Positions 37,295 to 47,184 of a DNA stretch of 47,184 nucleotides are shown piece after piece. The number at the start of each line of letters is the position of its first letter. Position 1 is the first letter of the stretch. The stretch comes from Actinomortierella ambigua (taxonomy: Eukaryota > Mortierellomycota > Mortierellomycetes > Mortierellales > Mortierellaceae): NCBI GenBank assembly GCA_016098155.1, contig JAAAJB010000059.1, forward strand, positions 1-47,184, in the 5' to 3' direction. The notes beneath the pieces are model-generated. The model saw only the letters and a program-made list of their open reading frames with translations. It was not told the DNA's origin and searched no databases. The translations under genes and the position numbers were made by a program.

Positions 37295-39655
37295 ATGGTC
37301 GAGTTCTCACCGTTTATGCACGCGATGGGCCTCGGCGAGGTGGTTGAGCACATTGCCCAGTATCTGTGCATGCAAGACATCCACAGCTGTGTTTTGGTCT
37401 CAAAGCAATGGCACCGACAGTACGAGCCCCTGTTGTGGCGACAACCGACCAGCATGACGGACTGGGCGGAGCGGCAGATGTTGATCTTGCCACATGTATT
37501 GGAGCGTAACGCGCGATTTATTGAGACGCTGCATGTCGGATCACAGGCATCGTCGTCGTCGTCGTCGTTGCTGTTGTCGTCGTTATCGTTATCGATTCCA
37601 ATGTCGTCATTGTCGTCGTCGTCGTCAACAGCAACCACCACCACCACCACAACAACAAAGACCACAGCAGTGGCATCGCACTATTCAATCTTGTTGGAGC
37701 AGACGTTTGGACTTCGAGAACTGACAATCCATTTCCTTGAGGCACCCCAACATCCGTTCCCGTTGGTGGACAAGGTTTGGTTTATTCAGCAGAACCAGAG
37801 ACTGAAGCGGCTGACGCTGGTGCAAGGCTGGGCCTTCCATTGGACACTGGTGACACCTCAGACTCATCGGCAATTGAGGCATCTGGCCCTGCACTATTGT
37901 CGGCTGGATCATGAGCATATGCAGCCGTTCTGGGCGCTGATGCGGCAGCTAGAGTCGATCGAGCTCGTGTCGACGGTGGTGCCGGTGACGGGGTTTGAGG
38001 AGGAGACAAGGACCCCCGACATTGCTGCTGCTACTATTACCACTACTACGACTACTACTACCAGGACCAGCGCCTCTGGCCATGCAGGCGAGGCGAGCAA
38101 CCGACGAGGCTGCTTCCCGAACCTGCGGTCCATCACGGTGCGACGGCTGCCGGCGGCGACGCAGAAGTGGCATCTGCGGGGAGGGTCGTTGGTGGAGTGG
38201 ATCGGCGAGTGTCACGGGCTCGAGCGACTACACCTGGAGCTGGTCCTGGTTCTCAAGGTGCCAGCGAGACGGCTGGCCCAGCTGATCTATGAGCACCAGA
38301 TCCCACTCAAGTCGATCGAGTTGATGACGCCGGCATGTCATTTCGAGTCTGGCCAAGGAGGAGGACAAGGAGGAGGACAAGGAGGAGGACAAGGAGGGAT
38401 GACGGAGGTTGTGAGATCAATTCCTCCAGGGTTCCAGGAATTGGTGGTCAAGATGTGGGTGCCCCTCCCAAGTGTGACCCTGGACCTGCTGCGTGGCCAA
38501 CATGCAGTGACCATGACGCGGATCTGCATTCGCCAGGCTCAGTGGACTGGGCTAGATGGCGTCGTCGTCGTCGAACGGAACCAGGTCCCGAGCATCGTCC
38601 ATCAACAGCTGTTGGGCGCCTGCACAAACTTGGTCGAGTTTTATGGCCAGATCATCCAGGCCTCGGACATACTGCGCGCCCCACTCTGGCCCTGTGCCAG
38701 GTCCCTCAGAGTCCTCATGGTCTCGATCGAGCCGTCGTCTCCGGCCCTATCCCACCCCGAAATCAACCACCAGATCTGGGCCCCGAGCACCATGCGCCGG
38801 ATCCCACAGCCGGGCACCATCATCGATCGGTCGCCCATGCTGGACGAGCAAGAGCGACAGCAGGAGAAGGAAGAAGAGGATGATGAGGGTCAGGACCAGC
38901 GCCATGGCCACGACCACGACCACGACCACGACCGTCTCAACCGGCGCAAGGGCCGCAACCGCTACGTGCGGCGACGCTGCCACCAGGCCGAGATTCGTGC
39001 CGAGCTGCTGGAGCACGCCCAGATCTTTGACCGGCTCTCGCAGCTTCAGGCGCTGGAGGAGCTGGATCTGAGCGTGCCGCACGGGCTGGTGCGGCGCCGG
39101 GAGACGAGTCCTACGAGGGGACATACACTGTGCATGCGGTTTTTGGCTGGATTCGGCAAGCTGGGACGGTTGCGTCGCCTGCGCATCTTTGGATTCTCGG
39201 GCGTGCCTTTTGACCAGGCGCCAGCCGAGCTGGAGATGGATTGGATGGCCGGCGTCTTGCCGGGGAAGGCGGCGGCGGCGGCTATTACATCTAAGACGAC
39301 GACGACGACGACTACGACGACAATGACACTGATGGCGGGACAGGTGATGGGATCAAGGACAACAGCAAGGGAGAGGGGTAGGCATCGAGTGTGGCCTAGC
39401 CTCGAGTGGCTTCGGGGAAACGACCGCATTTGGTTCGTGGCGGGTGGTGGTGGACCGACTCTCAAGACGGCTTGGGATTGGCACCGCAACTTGCCTGCTC
39501 GGTACGAAGAAGCCGGGATGGGAGGTGGGAAGAAGCAGCAGCGGCTCAAGTTTACGTGTGTGCCTGAGAACAATTTCGAGAGTGCGTATTATCCGACCAG
39601 TGGGGATATCCAGGATATGATCAATGGAACGGAGCTTGTCCCTGAGGAGTATTGA
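37295..39655 (+). CDS. F-box protein with low-complexity insertions
   Basis: Single-exon frame of 786 aa from the first ATG at 37295. The N-terminus reads MGLGEVVEHIAQYLCMQDIHSCVLVSKQWHRQYEPLLWR, a clear F-box-like Skp1-binding motif. Segments with leucine-repeat spacing follow (for example GLRELTIHFLE, LERLHLELVL, LRRLRIFGFS). Such proteins are substrate adaptors of SCF ubiquitin ligases; the target is unknown. Several simple-sequence insertions interrupt the fold: polySer and polyThr near residues 85-125, four 12-bp units (GQGG) at about 38348-38400, and HD repeats at about 38917-38935. The sequence before the ATG is open for 11 codons behind an acceptor-like AG (37260), so an upstream coding exon is possible. 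AATAAA at 39680-39685 lies 25 nt after the stop. Confidence 0.82.
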   Translation: MVEFSPFMHAMGLGEVVEHIAQYLCMQDIHSCVLVSKQWHRQYEPLLWRQPTSMTDWAERQMLILPHVLERNARFIETLHVGSQASSSSSSLLLSSLSLSIPMSSLSSSSSTATTTTTTTTKTTAVASHYSILLEQTFGLRELTIHFLEAPQHPFPLVDKVWFIQQNQRLKRLTLVQGWAFHWTLVTPQTHRQLRHLALHYCRLDHEHMQPFWALMRQLESIELVSTVVPVTGFEEETRTPDIAAATITTTTTTTTRTSASGHAGEASNRRGCFPNLRSITVRRLPAATQKWHLRGGSLVEWIGECHGLERLHLELVLVLKVPARRLAQLIYEHQIPLKSIELMTPACHFESGQGGGQGGGQGGGQGGMTEVVRSIPPGFQELVVKMWVPLPSVTLDLLRGQHAVTMTRICIRQAQWTGLDGVVVVERNQVPSIVHQQLLGACTNLVEFYGQIIQASDILRAPLWPCARSLRVLMVSIEPSSPALSHPEINHQIWAPSTMRRIPQPGTIIDRSPMLDEQERQQEKEEEDDEGQDQRHGHDHDHDHDRLNRRKGRNRYVRRRCHQAEIRAELLEHAQIFDRLSQLQALEELDLSVPHGLVRRRETSPTRGHTLCMRFLAGFGKLGRLRRLRIFGFSGVPFDQAPAELEMDWMAGVLPGKAAAAAITSKTTTTTTTTTMTLMAGQVMGSRTTARERGRHRVWPSLEWLRGNDRIWFVAGGGGPTLKTAWDWHRNLPARYEEAGMGGGKKQQRLKFTCVPENNFESAYYPTSGDIQDMINGTELVPEEY

Positions 39656-39679
39656 GGCTGAGTGGGAACTTTGTCTGGA

Positions 39680-39685
39680 AATAAA
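39680..39685 (+). promoter_or_regulatory. Polyadenylation signal of the F-box gene
   Basis: A canonical AATAAA begins 25 nt after the stop codon of the F-box gene. Confidence 0.55.
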
Positions 39686-40020
39686 GATATCTTTTGCAGC
39701 GGTGTCTTCTTTGTTTTCGTATGGTGAAGGTATGCTGCCAAGTTGGATGGTGACCAGGATCCTGTAAGCATGAAGCCTGCTTTGATTGCACACGTTCTTG
39801 CTCGATATACTGGTGGTTGCTCTTGTCTATTGTTGCTACTCCTTGGATTCCCCCATATGAAATAGAAAAAGGAGTATGCGTGTGCACTCGATTTCCTGCT
39901 GATGGTTATGACAGGAAACAAGCCACCCGCTTTTTCGCAACAAACCAAAGTGGTCCCGATATTCTCGTTGCCCATCTGCTCCCCCCTGTTGTCCATCACT
40001 TTCCACCCACACCCATCACC

Positions 40021-41481
40021 ATGTCTGCCTTCCTGCGTCTCGCGGTAATGATCTCCTCCATGCAGCGCCCTCTCATCCCACACCAGCCATCTCATCATCC
40101 CATTTCCGCATCCAATCCACTCTTTGCCACACCTGCCTCGACTCTTGAGCGTTTCCCTCTCCTCCTCCTCCTCCCCTCTCCCTCCCAGCAAACACGAATG
40201 GGGCGCTTCACAGCCCTGCCCTAACATTAATTATCGGAAAGGATCAGATCCACCGTGAGAAGGCATCAGTCTCGCAGGACACATCGCTCACCCTTGGTCG
40301 TCCACTGGGCACCTAGTCTCAACTTTACAAGAGATCACCAATACGCTATGAACGACGAATGCTGCATTTTTCAACTCCCTCTCAAAGACCAGACTTTTGG
40401 CCAAGGACAAATGCGGAGGAATGAGGGTGCTCTCTTCATATGCCCCTCCCCTCTGCAACAAGATGTCGAGCAATTGATCTCAAGTCGGGGGCATCACAGA
40501 CCACCCAACCATTTTCAACGATTCACCCTAAAGCCCAAATGACTACCTGAAAGGACGCGATGAACAGGGACCAATTGGCATCGTACTTTTCCCCACTATC
40601 CTATCCTACGCCTCCCTTCAACTACACACAAACACACCTTACAAATACTCGCGTCTATATCCCAAACTGTGATGCTCATCTTTTCATGGCTTATCCTCCG
40701 CAATGATGTTTAGGCCCCTGCCCGTGCCATCGTTGCTCGCCCCGCCGTCTCCTACATGGCTGCCCGCAGCTTCTCGGCTTCGGTCGCTGCCAAGAAGGGT
40801 AAGGATCTACTACTGAGGGAAACCGTCCAACTGTGTGACCAATTGCAGATGTGAGAACAGATGGTGTTTAAACTGACTTGTTGGTTATTTTCTTTCTATG
40901 GACTTGTCTGATTTAGATGTCATCCAGCAGATGTACATCAACGGCCTCAAGAGCTACGTTCCTACCCCCGAGGTAAAAGATTGCCCTTTGAAAGAGTCAA
41001 TTGAAGAACAGAAGGGCGGGCGAGCGATTGCATTTTGGGCGGGACACTTTGGTTATGCCAACAAAGCGACTCCTTATCCACTGGATCTGGCGCGACTTTT
41101 TTTGTTTGTTTGGTTTCCTAGCTTTTGCTAATCAGGACTTTTTCATTTGTGATGTGATTCTACTAGGCTAAGGATGCTAGCAAGTCTCAGGTCAAGGACT
41201 TCAAGGCCCCTGTTGCCCCTCAGGTAAAAAATAGCTATCAAGGACAAGCATTAAGGATATAAAGACTGGAATGATATGACAATATTGAAAGAGGGCTGAC
41301 AACCTTTTTTTTTTATCTACAACGACATTATTTTTTTATATCACAGGCCCCTGCCGTCGATGCTGCTTCTGATCTCTCCGCCTGGGAGACCGCCAACGTC
41401 GAGATTGTTGAGGCTGTGACCGATGATGCTGTTGAGGATGAGGAGGAGGAGGAGGAGGAGGTCGAGGAGGCTCACCACTAA
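40021..41481 (+). CDS. ATP14: Mitochondrial ATP synthase subunit h
   Basis: Five exons, 40021-40044, 40714-40798, 40917-40972, 41167-41223 and 41347-41481, giving 118 aa (yeast Atp14 is 124). The presequence MSAFLRLA...ARPAVSYMAARSFSASVAAKKG is Ala/Arg/Ser-rich. The mature start DVIQQMYINGLKSYVPTPE and the KDFKAPVAPQAP segment match subunit h of the F1Fo ATP synthase. The C-terminus is highly acidic (7 Glu in a row) and ends in His-His. Subunit h belongs to the peripheral stalk. The first exon is only 24 nt and is followed by a 669-nt intron, the longest in the window, which could hold regulatory sequence. All splice phases agree. Confidence 0.9.
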
Positions 41482-42675
41482 AAAAAATCGAATTCCTCAT
41501 CTCTCAAAAGGATAATTTTTCTCACCACAACCCCTATGTTGGATTTTGGACAAGCATGGCACAAAACTTCACAAAATGCAAGTGTCTTTTTTTTTTGTTC
41601 GACTAGGGAGGAAAGAAAAAAAAATCACATAAAGCAACAACACCACACAAACACCCCCATAACACTCTTCTCTTCTCAAAACTCTCTCTCTCTCTCTCCT
41701 CTTTAACTTGATACACAATCTCATTTTTGCAATGAAAGTTACAAAAAAAAAATTCCTGTGATGGCAGTGGCAGGTGGTTGTTGCCTATGGCAACATCAAA
41801 CTTTTGATGATAGTCGTGAGCAATGTCAATTTGCGTCAAACGTTGGTGAGGAGAAGGAGAGGGTCGTGTTTCCAACTCGATAGACGCGTCCTCATCTATT
41901 GTACCTGTTTCGTGGGGACTGGGGAGGGGAGGGAGGGGAAAGCATAGGTTGCGTATTGTAGCTGACGATCGGCGTGTTGCTATTGGGCCACCTGAGCTTT
42001 GGGGCATGGACAATACCTTGCTTGAAATCTTCTTCTGCCCACCTTTTCCGTGAAAGAAGTTAGGGCATTATGTGAGGCGCAAAGGGTCCAAGCAGAAGAA
42101 AAATAGAAAAAAGCGCCAATGCAGGGCCAATGCGTTTTGTTCCCTATCCTCACCAGGTTTCATTCTCTTGAGAACGCGATAGAGTGAGGGCGCAGATTCT
42201 TCGTGTTTGAAGCATGGGGGGGGGGAGGGTTTTTTTTTAAAAGATTCGTCCTGGACGTCAAAAGAGGGTGCTTCTTAAGAACAATCAATGATCCGTTGAT
42301 AAAACGTTGTTTCTCCTTTGGTCCTTGCTGGTTTGAAAGCTTCGTGTCTCCTCTCTCTCCCCTTCACCCGCCTTTCTTGTTGCTCCTTCTCCTCCTTCTC
42401 CTCCTCTCTTCTTCTTCCCCTGAGGAACACCTCTCTTCTTCGATATTCACGGTGTAGCTCATTTCCCCTCCTTCTCTCTCAACAGTGATCTTGCAGAATG
42501 TTCTGAACTTTTTTTTTAGCACTAACAAAACCAAATATGAGAAAGGATGATGTGATTGAGTGGGGGTAACTGTGTGAGAAGAGGGTAGTTTGGTATGTTG
42601 AACTTATGCTATGGGGTAGCGGTAAGAGATACTATTTACAACAACAAACCAAAAGAAAAAAAGGGTCGATTTCTT
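41482..42675. other. Intergenic region with possible small minus-strand gene and repeat copy
   Basis: Contains CT-rich sequence near 41683-41700 and the tentative small gene below. A poly-T tract and TCAAAAGAGGG word (42258-42268) match those near tRNA-Asp. The remaining sequence shows nothing recognisable. Confidence 0.45.
41739..42215 (-). CDS. Doubtful small spliced gene
   Basis: Tentative minus-strand exons 42215-42154, 42042-41905 and 41784-41739 would encode 81 aa. Splice sites (GTGAGG, GTACAA donors) and phases are consistent, and the middle exon reads protein-like (WAEEDFKQGIVHAPKLRW). There is no recognisable domain, the last exon ends in a poly-T-encoded stretch, and another frame across the second intron also looks coding. 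It could be chance. Confidence 0.25.
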
Positions 42676-44361
42676 CTAAGCAGCGTGTGAGGAAAGCCAT
42701 AACGTCGACGAGGAATTTGAGAATGAACGGTTCCGTGTCCCCGCCATCACTTCTTCACCACCACCACCACCACCACCTGTGGAGGACGAGGAGGAGAAGG
42801 AGGGCATTTGCTTCTCATCTTGTGGAGAAGAAGGCCCAGTGCAACAGCCTTTGGAGGACGGCTGCTGGGCGAATGGCAAATGGGTGCTGTGGCCAGTGGA
42901 TCGACGGATCTTGAAGGTGCGGTAGCCGAGATACAAGACTGCCATCAAGAGTCCGGCAATCGGCCATTGGAGGGTCGAGTGCTCTGGAGTATATGGGTTG
43001 CTGGTGTCATGGCGGAGGGGAGGGGAGGAGGAGGGGAGCTTGTCATTATTGTCGTCGTCATGTGTCTCTGAAGCGTGGATGGTGTTTGGGAGGGCAATCT
43101 TGAGGAGAAAGTCATGGAGGACACGGTCGCCAAGCTGCTGCTGGTCTTCTTTGGTTTGTTGGCGTGAGGGTGACGCGGAGTCTATGTTGATTACTCGATC
43201 CGATGACGGCCATTCATTCGCGGAGTGATGTACTATATCATCATCAGCAGCAGCATCACCACCATCAAGCTCGCGTGGCCGCTCTGGCTCCGACAAGGCT
43301 GAGATCGAACTGGGCGACAACACCCTCGTCTCCTCATTATCATCGTAAGCATCGTCACTGGCAGGCAAGGTGGAAGGTGGAGCTGGAGCTGGAGCTGGAG
43401 CTGCCACTCGGTTGCCCAGCAGGTCTATGTCTTCAGCATCACCGTCGCCGTCGTCCGTTGACCCGACCACCTCTTCAACCGTGGTATCCATGGTATCATA
43501 CGAGAGTGTAGCCGCACTGATGTAGTTGTCGGGCTCTGCTGCTGTGTCACGGTCCTCCATTTCGCTGTTGTTGGAGTAGTCGGCCTCTTCTTGTATAAGC
43601 GCGCTGTGATCCATTTCCTCCTCTACGTCTACCTGTGCCTTTGCTTTTCCCTCCACCAATTCGTCTTCTTCTTCTTCTTTGTTGTTGTTGTCGACCTGTG
43701 CCATGTCCCCATCGCTCGATGGCGAGGGCACGGCCACTCGAACAAAGGGCCTCAAAGGCTTGCTGTGGGTTTGGTTCTCGGCCAAGCTCTTGACCGCCAC
43801 CGGCTTCTTCTTGCCTTGTCGCGTGATGCGGTCGTGAGTGAGAAAGACAGGCATCTGGCTATCCGAGTTGACAATGGCCTCATAGGCCGAGTAGAGGCTA
43901 CTACTGCTACTGCTATGTTGCCTTTGTCGCTTCAGCCGTTGCTCACTAAAGTTGGGTGCTGTGCCTTTCACGATAATCACTGAAGCTGCCGACGACAAAT
44001 CTCGCCCTTCTTTCAGGTTGAGAGCCGCTGCCTTTGCAGCCACCACAGCAGCGGCTTTTTTTGTGGTATCTTTGGACCGGGAGGCGGCGTTGGAGGAGGA
44101 GGAAGGGGAGGAGGAGAATGAAGCGATCGAGCGCTTGCGAGGGAGGATCATGAGCGAGATTGGATCTTGATCGACCAGGACTGCCTGCGAGGCAAACCAT
44201 TGTAGCTGCTCTTTGGTTCCAGGGATGGGTGAGGCTTCAACGGCCTGGAGGGGCGAGGTCGATGTCAGAGAGAGGAGGTAGCAGGTGGCGGCGACAGACA
44301 ACAAGGTGGCCATCCTTGGAGTGGTCCTGGATGGTCGTGAGGGCCGTTGTGGAGGAGCCAT
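42676..44361 (-). CDS. Single-pass membrane protein with acidic, disordered ectodomain
   Basis: Single-exon frame of 561 aa from the ATG at 44361; the longer open frame upstream is CT-rich leader. A hydrophobic N-terminal segment (MATLLSVAATCYLLSLTSTSPLQAV, about residues 18-42) looks like a signal peptide ending near VEA/SPIP. A second hydrophobic segment (LQWPIAGLLMAVLYLGYR, about 465-482) followed by KIRR is a membrane anchor with a short Ser/Gly-rich cytoplasmic tail. The region between is acidic and low in complexity, with VDVEEEMD, DDDGDAED-like stretches and AP repeats. This architecture suggests a type I surface or secretory-pathway protein. No family was recognised. The tail includes seven Gly residues encoded by a CCACC repeat at 42758-42776. 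Confidence 0.65.
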   Translation of the reverse strand: MAPPQRPSRPSRTTPRMATLLSVAATCYLLSLTSTSPLQAVEASPIPGTKEQLQWFASQAVLVDQDPISLMILPRKRSIASFSSSPSSSSNAASRSKDTTKKAAAVVAAKAAALNLKEGRDLSSAASVIIVKGTAPNFSEQRLKRQRQHSSSSSSLYSAYEAIVNSDSQMPVFLTHDRITRQGKKKPVAVKSLAENQTHSKPLRPFVRVAVPSPSSDGDMAQVDNNNKEEEEDELVEGKAKAQVDVEEEMDHSALIQEEADYSNNSEMEDRDTAAEPDNYISAATLSYDTMDTTVEEVVGSTDDGDGDAEDIDLLGNRVAAPAPAPAPPSTLPASDDAYDDNEETRVLSPSSISALSEPERPRELDGGDAAADDDIVHHSANEWPSSDRVINIDSASPSRQQTKEDQQQLGDRVLHDFLLKIALPNTIHASETHDDDNNDKLPSSSPPLRHDTSNPYTPEHSTLQWPIAGLLMAVLYLGYRTFKIRRSTGHSTHLPFAQQPSSKGCCTGPSSPQDEKQMPSFSSSSSTGGGGGGGEEVMAGTRNRSFSNSSSTLWLSSHAA

Positions 44362-45802
44362 CAAGAGTGTGTTTGTTGATGGAGTAGGGGGGGACGGAGG
44401 AAGAGGCGGGAGGGATGTAAGAGAGTGGGGAGAGACAAGTGAGAGATGGACGGTGGAGACAATGGAAGACGTAAGGTAGAGATGGGTAGGGTGGAGAAGG
44501 GAGGATGTCAATGAGGTCAGAGAAGAAGAAGAAGAAGAAGAAGAAGAAATGATGCGTTTGGGGCTGTTCAAAAATAAAAAAGGCCCCTCCTCCTTCCCCA
44601 GCACAAACATCTGGCCACCGGAGCAAGACTAACAAACAAACAATGACAATGACATACTGGACAGACGTTTTTTTTTTTCCTCGCGTCAAGGCTCATTAAG
44701 GTAGGGAAAAATCGTTGACCCAGTCCAAGCGAAACAACAAACCTCTTGTGTTTCACCTCCCAGTGTACATTTCAGATGCGGATGCAACATTTTTTTTTCT
44801 TTCTTATTGCTGTGCTTGATGGAATGCAATCGCAGCGATAGGAGGAGACGAACGAACCTTCTTATGGTGAGCACTACTCCCATTCACAGCCCACATCTTC
44901 GTCCTTGGTAAACTCCAGAGTCGATCTGCAGGTTTGTGTCTGTTGCAGGGATGGATGTGGACTGGGGAAACAAAGGGGGGGGGAAGGGGGTCTGGTCGGG
45001 TCTGGTCTGGTCCGCTATTACCACGGGACAGAAGACACCCTTATCAATTTCTCCAAATTCAAAGTTAAGAGATGTACCTGTTGTGGGTGGGGTCCGCAAT
45101 TGTTCGTCAGCGACGCCATGTATATTAAAAGAGTCGGGGGCAAAAACATAAAATAGGTTGACCCTGCAGCACTGCAGCGAACCAATTTAGTTGGACCAGT
45201 CTCAATGCAACGCGACTGTGTGGAGGAGAGAGAGAGAGAGAGGGGGAGTAAGCGCAGAGAGTTGGCAGCAGGAAACATGATTTGTGGATCTCATCCCCAA
45301 GGACAAGGACACACACTCGCAAGGACCAAAAGGCCACAAGGTCCAGAGACCCCACCATCTATGACAGCCACGGGTCGTTCAACGGCGGGCAGATCAAGAA
45401 CAAGGCTTTCATACCTACCGTTGTCTTTCCTTCTCCGCTGTGGATTTTCTTTCAGCTCATACCTCCGACGTCGAGCACACACACACACGCACGCCTTCCT
45501 TCGTGCGTAGTAGTAGTAGTCCTCCCCTCCTTTGTGTTTAAAAAAAGCATCCTCGGCGATATATTCTTGGGTTGGGCGTTCAACACGGCGCAGAGCATCC
45601 ATGGATATTCTGGTACGATCGGTATAACCAGAGATGCATGGACATGCATCGCTTCGGTTTATGTATACCTGTACAGATCCATCCTGTGGCAACAGCAACA
45701 GAAAAAAAAAGAAGGCACAAGTCCAGCATCCGTTTGGACCACCACTCTGTCACCTTGGAGTCGTCCTCCTTCTTCCGTCTCAAAAGTCGGATATTCCAGT
45801 TG

Positions 45803-45845
<43 letters not shown>

Positions 45846-46151
45846 CTCCCCTCTTTTCCTCTTACCGAGAATAAATGAGTGTCATTTTTCCAAGGAGTGG
45901 TGGCATGCGTGTTGCCTGGTTGTGGCTATTATTGCGGTGGGGTTGACACATTTGTCTTTTCCCCTTTCTGCCACCTCCCAAGAATAATTTTCATTGTGCT
46001 AGGCGGAGAAACAAACAAGTCACTGAAAAAACCAAGGGTCAACGCGGTGAAAGAAAAAAGCATGAAAGCACTGTCCTCCTCATTTGCTGCATTGAGGGGA
46101 AACACACAAAGTGATCGCCGAGGTCTTTTTTTTCACTCCCTAAACGCTGCA
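44362..46151. other. Intergenic region; possible unresolved exons
   Basis: Holds the leader of the membrane-protein gene (GAA/CTT repeat at 44522-44550) and poly-T (44668-44678). Around 45282-45420 the plus strand reads a protein-like frame (PTIYDSHGSFNGGQIKNKAF). A long (CT)n run covers 45808-45842. The frame open from 45282 is closed by a TGA at 45876-45878 in the same phase as the downstream hypothetical protein. No splice model was found. Confidence 0.4.
45808..45842. repeat. (CT)n microsatellite
   Basis: About 17 uninterrupted CT units in likely noncoding sequence upstream of the last gene. Confidence 0.9.
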
Positions 46152-47060
46152 ATGGAAGAATGTCCCACAACGCTACTCTTCATGTCGCGGGAAGAATCCC
46201 GGCCACTCACTCTCGACCCAGCCTTGTTTGCACGCGTCGGCGGAGGGTTAGTCGACCTTCTAGATACCGACTTTCAGGGCTCGGAGGATCTCACAAGGGG
46301 ACGACCCACAGAGGAACAGCGGCAACGCCAATACCTTCCGCAGTCGCACAGAGGAGAAGAACGGATCGCACACGCGCCATCTATCTTCAATGCATCGGGT
46401 GCACTGGAGCCCACCACGCCACCTTCCCCGCCTGTTGGCAAGCATCACGGTCTGGATCCTCGCGTGGCATTGACAATTGAAGAGGCCAACACAATAGCAA
46501 ACGCAAGCACCAACGCCACCAATCTGATCACAGCCACAACCTCAACATCAACGACAGCTGGAGCAGCAACCGCGACGGACGGCATTGAGCCAGAGGACCT
46601 TCTCTTCTGTGCAGATGCTGACGAGCACCCGTCTCGTCCCGGTACAGTCCGTGTGGATCTCAACCTACCTGATCTTGGTATTCAACCCCACAGTATTCTG
46701 GACACATGTTGTTTGATTGAATCGCTGAAAGAACCACACACACCGCTTCCACCATCTTCCAACGCGAGGGTTTCAATTGCCTCTCACTCTTGTCCTATTG
46801 ACGACAACTCTACGCGAAGAGACAATCGTGCGTGGGCTGAGACATGGCGTGCAGCTGGCAAGCCTACGGGCGACGACGGCGTCACGAATAGAGACGGAAG
46901 AAGAAGACGAGGCACGGGAGGAGAACAGGGCGATTCAGAGGTGATCAAAATGCTGGCATGGGACACCCTTCACAACAAAATGCCAGCCAGACTACCAATA
47001 CTCTCACCCTTTGTGTCAGAGTCGAGTGCATCCGTTTTCAGTGCATTGTATCAAAGGTAA
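46152..47060 (+). CDS. Hypothetical protein, possibly incomplete
   Basis: Open frame of 302 aa from ATG at 46152; an in-frame ATG at 46062 would add 30 residues. It reads as a real protein in the first part (LTLDPALFARVGGGLVDLLDTDFQ) and in DDLLF-like and VRVDLNLPDLG segments. The middle is Thr/Ala/Asn-rich low complexity, and there is an Arg-rich patch near the C-terminus. No domain was recognised. The final codons read AAAGGTAATC, so a splice donor at the stop is possible and the gene may continue beyond the window. The upstream frame stays open to a single TGA at 45876, so the 5' end may lie further left. Confidence 0.5.
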   Translation: MEECPTTLLFMSREESRPLTLDPALFARVGGGLVDLLDTDFQGSEDLTRGRPTEEQRQRQYLPQSHRGEERIAHAPSIFNASGALEPTTPPSPPVGKHHGLDPRVALTIEEANTIANASTNATNLITATTSTSTTAGAATATDGIEPEDLLFCADADEHPSRPGTVRVDLNLPDLGIQPHSILDTCCLIESLKEPHTPLPPSSNARVSIASHSCPIDDNSTRRDNRAWAETWRAAGKPTGDDGVTNRDGRRRRGTGGEQGDSEVIKMLAWDTLHNKMPARLPILSPFVSESSASVFSALYQR

Positions 47061-47136
47061 TCTATTATGTTTGTTTGGCTGACAAGGGAAAGATGGTGGT
47101 GGGGAAGGAAGGGAGGAGGAGAAGGGCGCATTAGCT

Positions 47137-47138
<2 letters not shown>

Positions 47139-47167
<29 letters not shown>
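47139..47167. repeat. Poly-A run at window end
   Basis: About 28 A residues, interrupted once shortly afterwards. A long homopolymer this close to the edge may mark an assembly break. Confidence 0.85.
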
Positions 47168-47168
<1 letters not shown>

Positions 47169-47184
47169 AAACCCCAAAAAAAAA

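Overview
The window looks like nuclear DNA of a filamentous fungus. Genes are interrupted by short GT...AG introns, mostly 50-250 nt. Several products are fungal hallmarks: a fused ARG5,6 arginine enzyme, a KCH-type potassium transporter, mitochondrial ATP synthase subunit h, mS41 and adrenodoxin-type reductase. Long CAG/CAA glutamine tracts, an F-box protein with Ser/Thr homopolymers and many homopolymer/microsatellite tracts suggest an early-diverging lineage such as Mortierellaceae; that placement is inference. All gene models were assembled by eye from splice sites and reading-frame phase.

Layout. 0.4-1.5 kb: secreted lipase (+) whose nucleophile elbow carries Cys instead of Ser. 2.0-3.4 kb: a long imperfect palindrome, diverged repeats and a tRNA-Asp(GTC) gene. 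3.6-6.5 kb: bifunctional ARG5,6 (-). 8.7-9.1 kb: small ricin-type beta-trefoil protein (-). 10.5-14.0 kb: DIM1 (-) and ARH1 (+), divergent from a shared promoter of about 200 bp. 14.4-17.6 kb: KCH transporter with a long Q-rich tail. 17.9-19.4 kb: unrecognised six-exon gene. 19.9-20.5 kb: mS41. 20.6-22.7 kb: unrecognised gene (-), tail-to-tail with mS41. 23.4-26.2 kb: TPR-like protein. 26.2-31.7 kb: a low-complexity stretch without a convincing gene. 31.7-36.3 kb: GLI/ZIC-like C2H2 regulator with extreme polyglutamine. 37.3-39.7 kb: F-box protein. 40.0-41.5 kb: ATP14. 41.7-42.2 kb: doubtful small gene (-). 42.7-44.4 kb: single-pass membrane protein (-). 46.2-47.1 kb: hypothetical protein near the window end, which closes in a poly-A run.

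Functional themes. Four products (Arg5,6, Arh1, mS41, Atp14) carry or are expected to carry mitochondrial targeting sequences, so the segment is rich in mitochondrial housekeeping genes. Dim1 acts on 18S rRNA. The remaining genes are surface/secreted or regulatory proteins without clear pathway links. I see no operon, phage, CRISPR array or biosynthetic cluster. The most unusual items are the Cys-nucleophile lipase, the palindrome/repeat cluster beside the tRNA gene, the polyglutamine regulator with its 5.5 kb gene-free upstream region, and several multi-exon genes I could not assign to a family.
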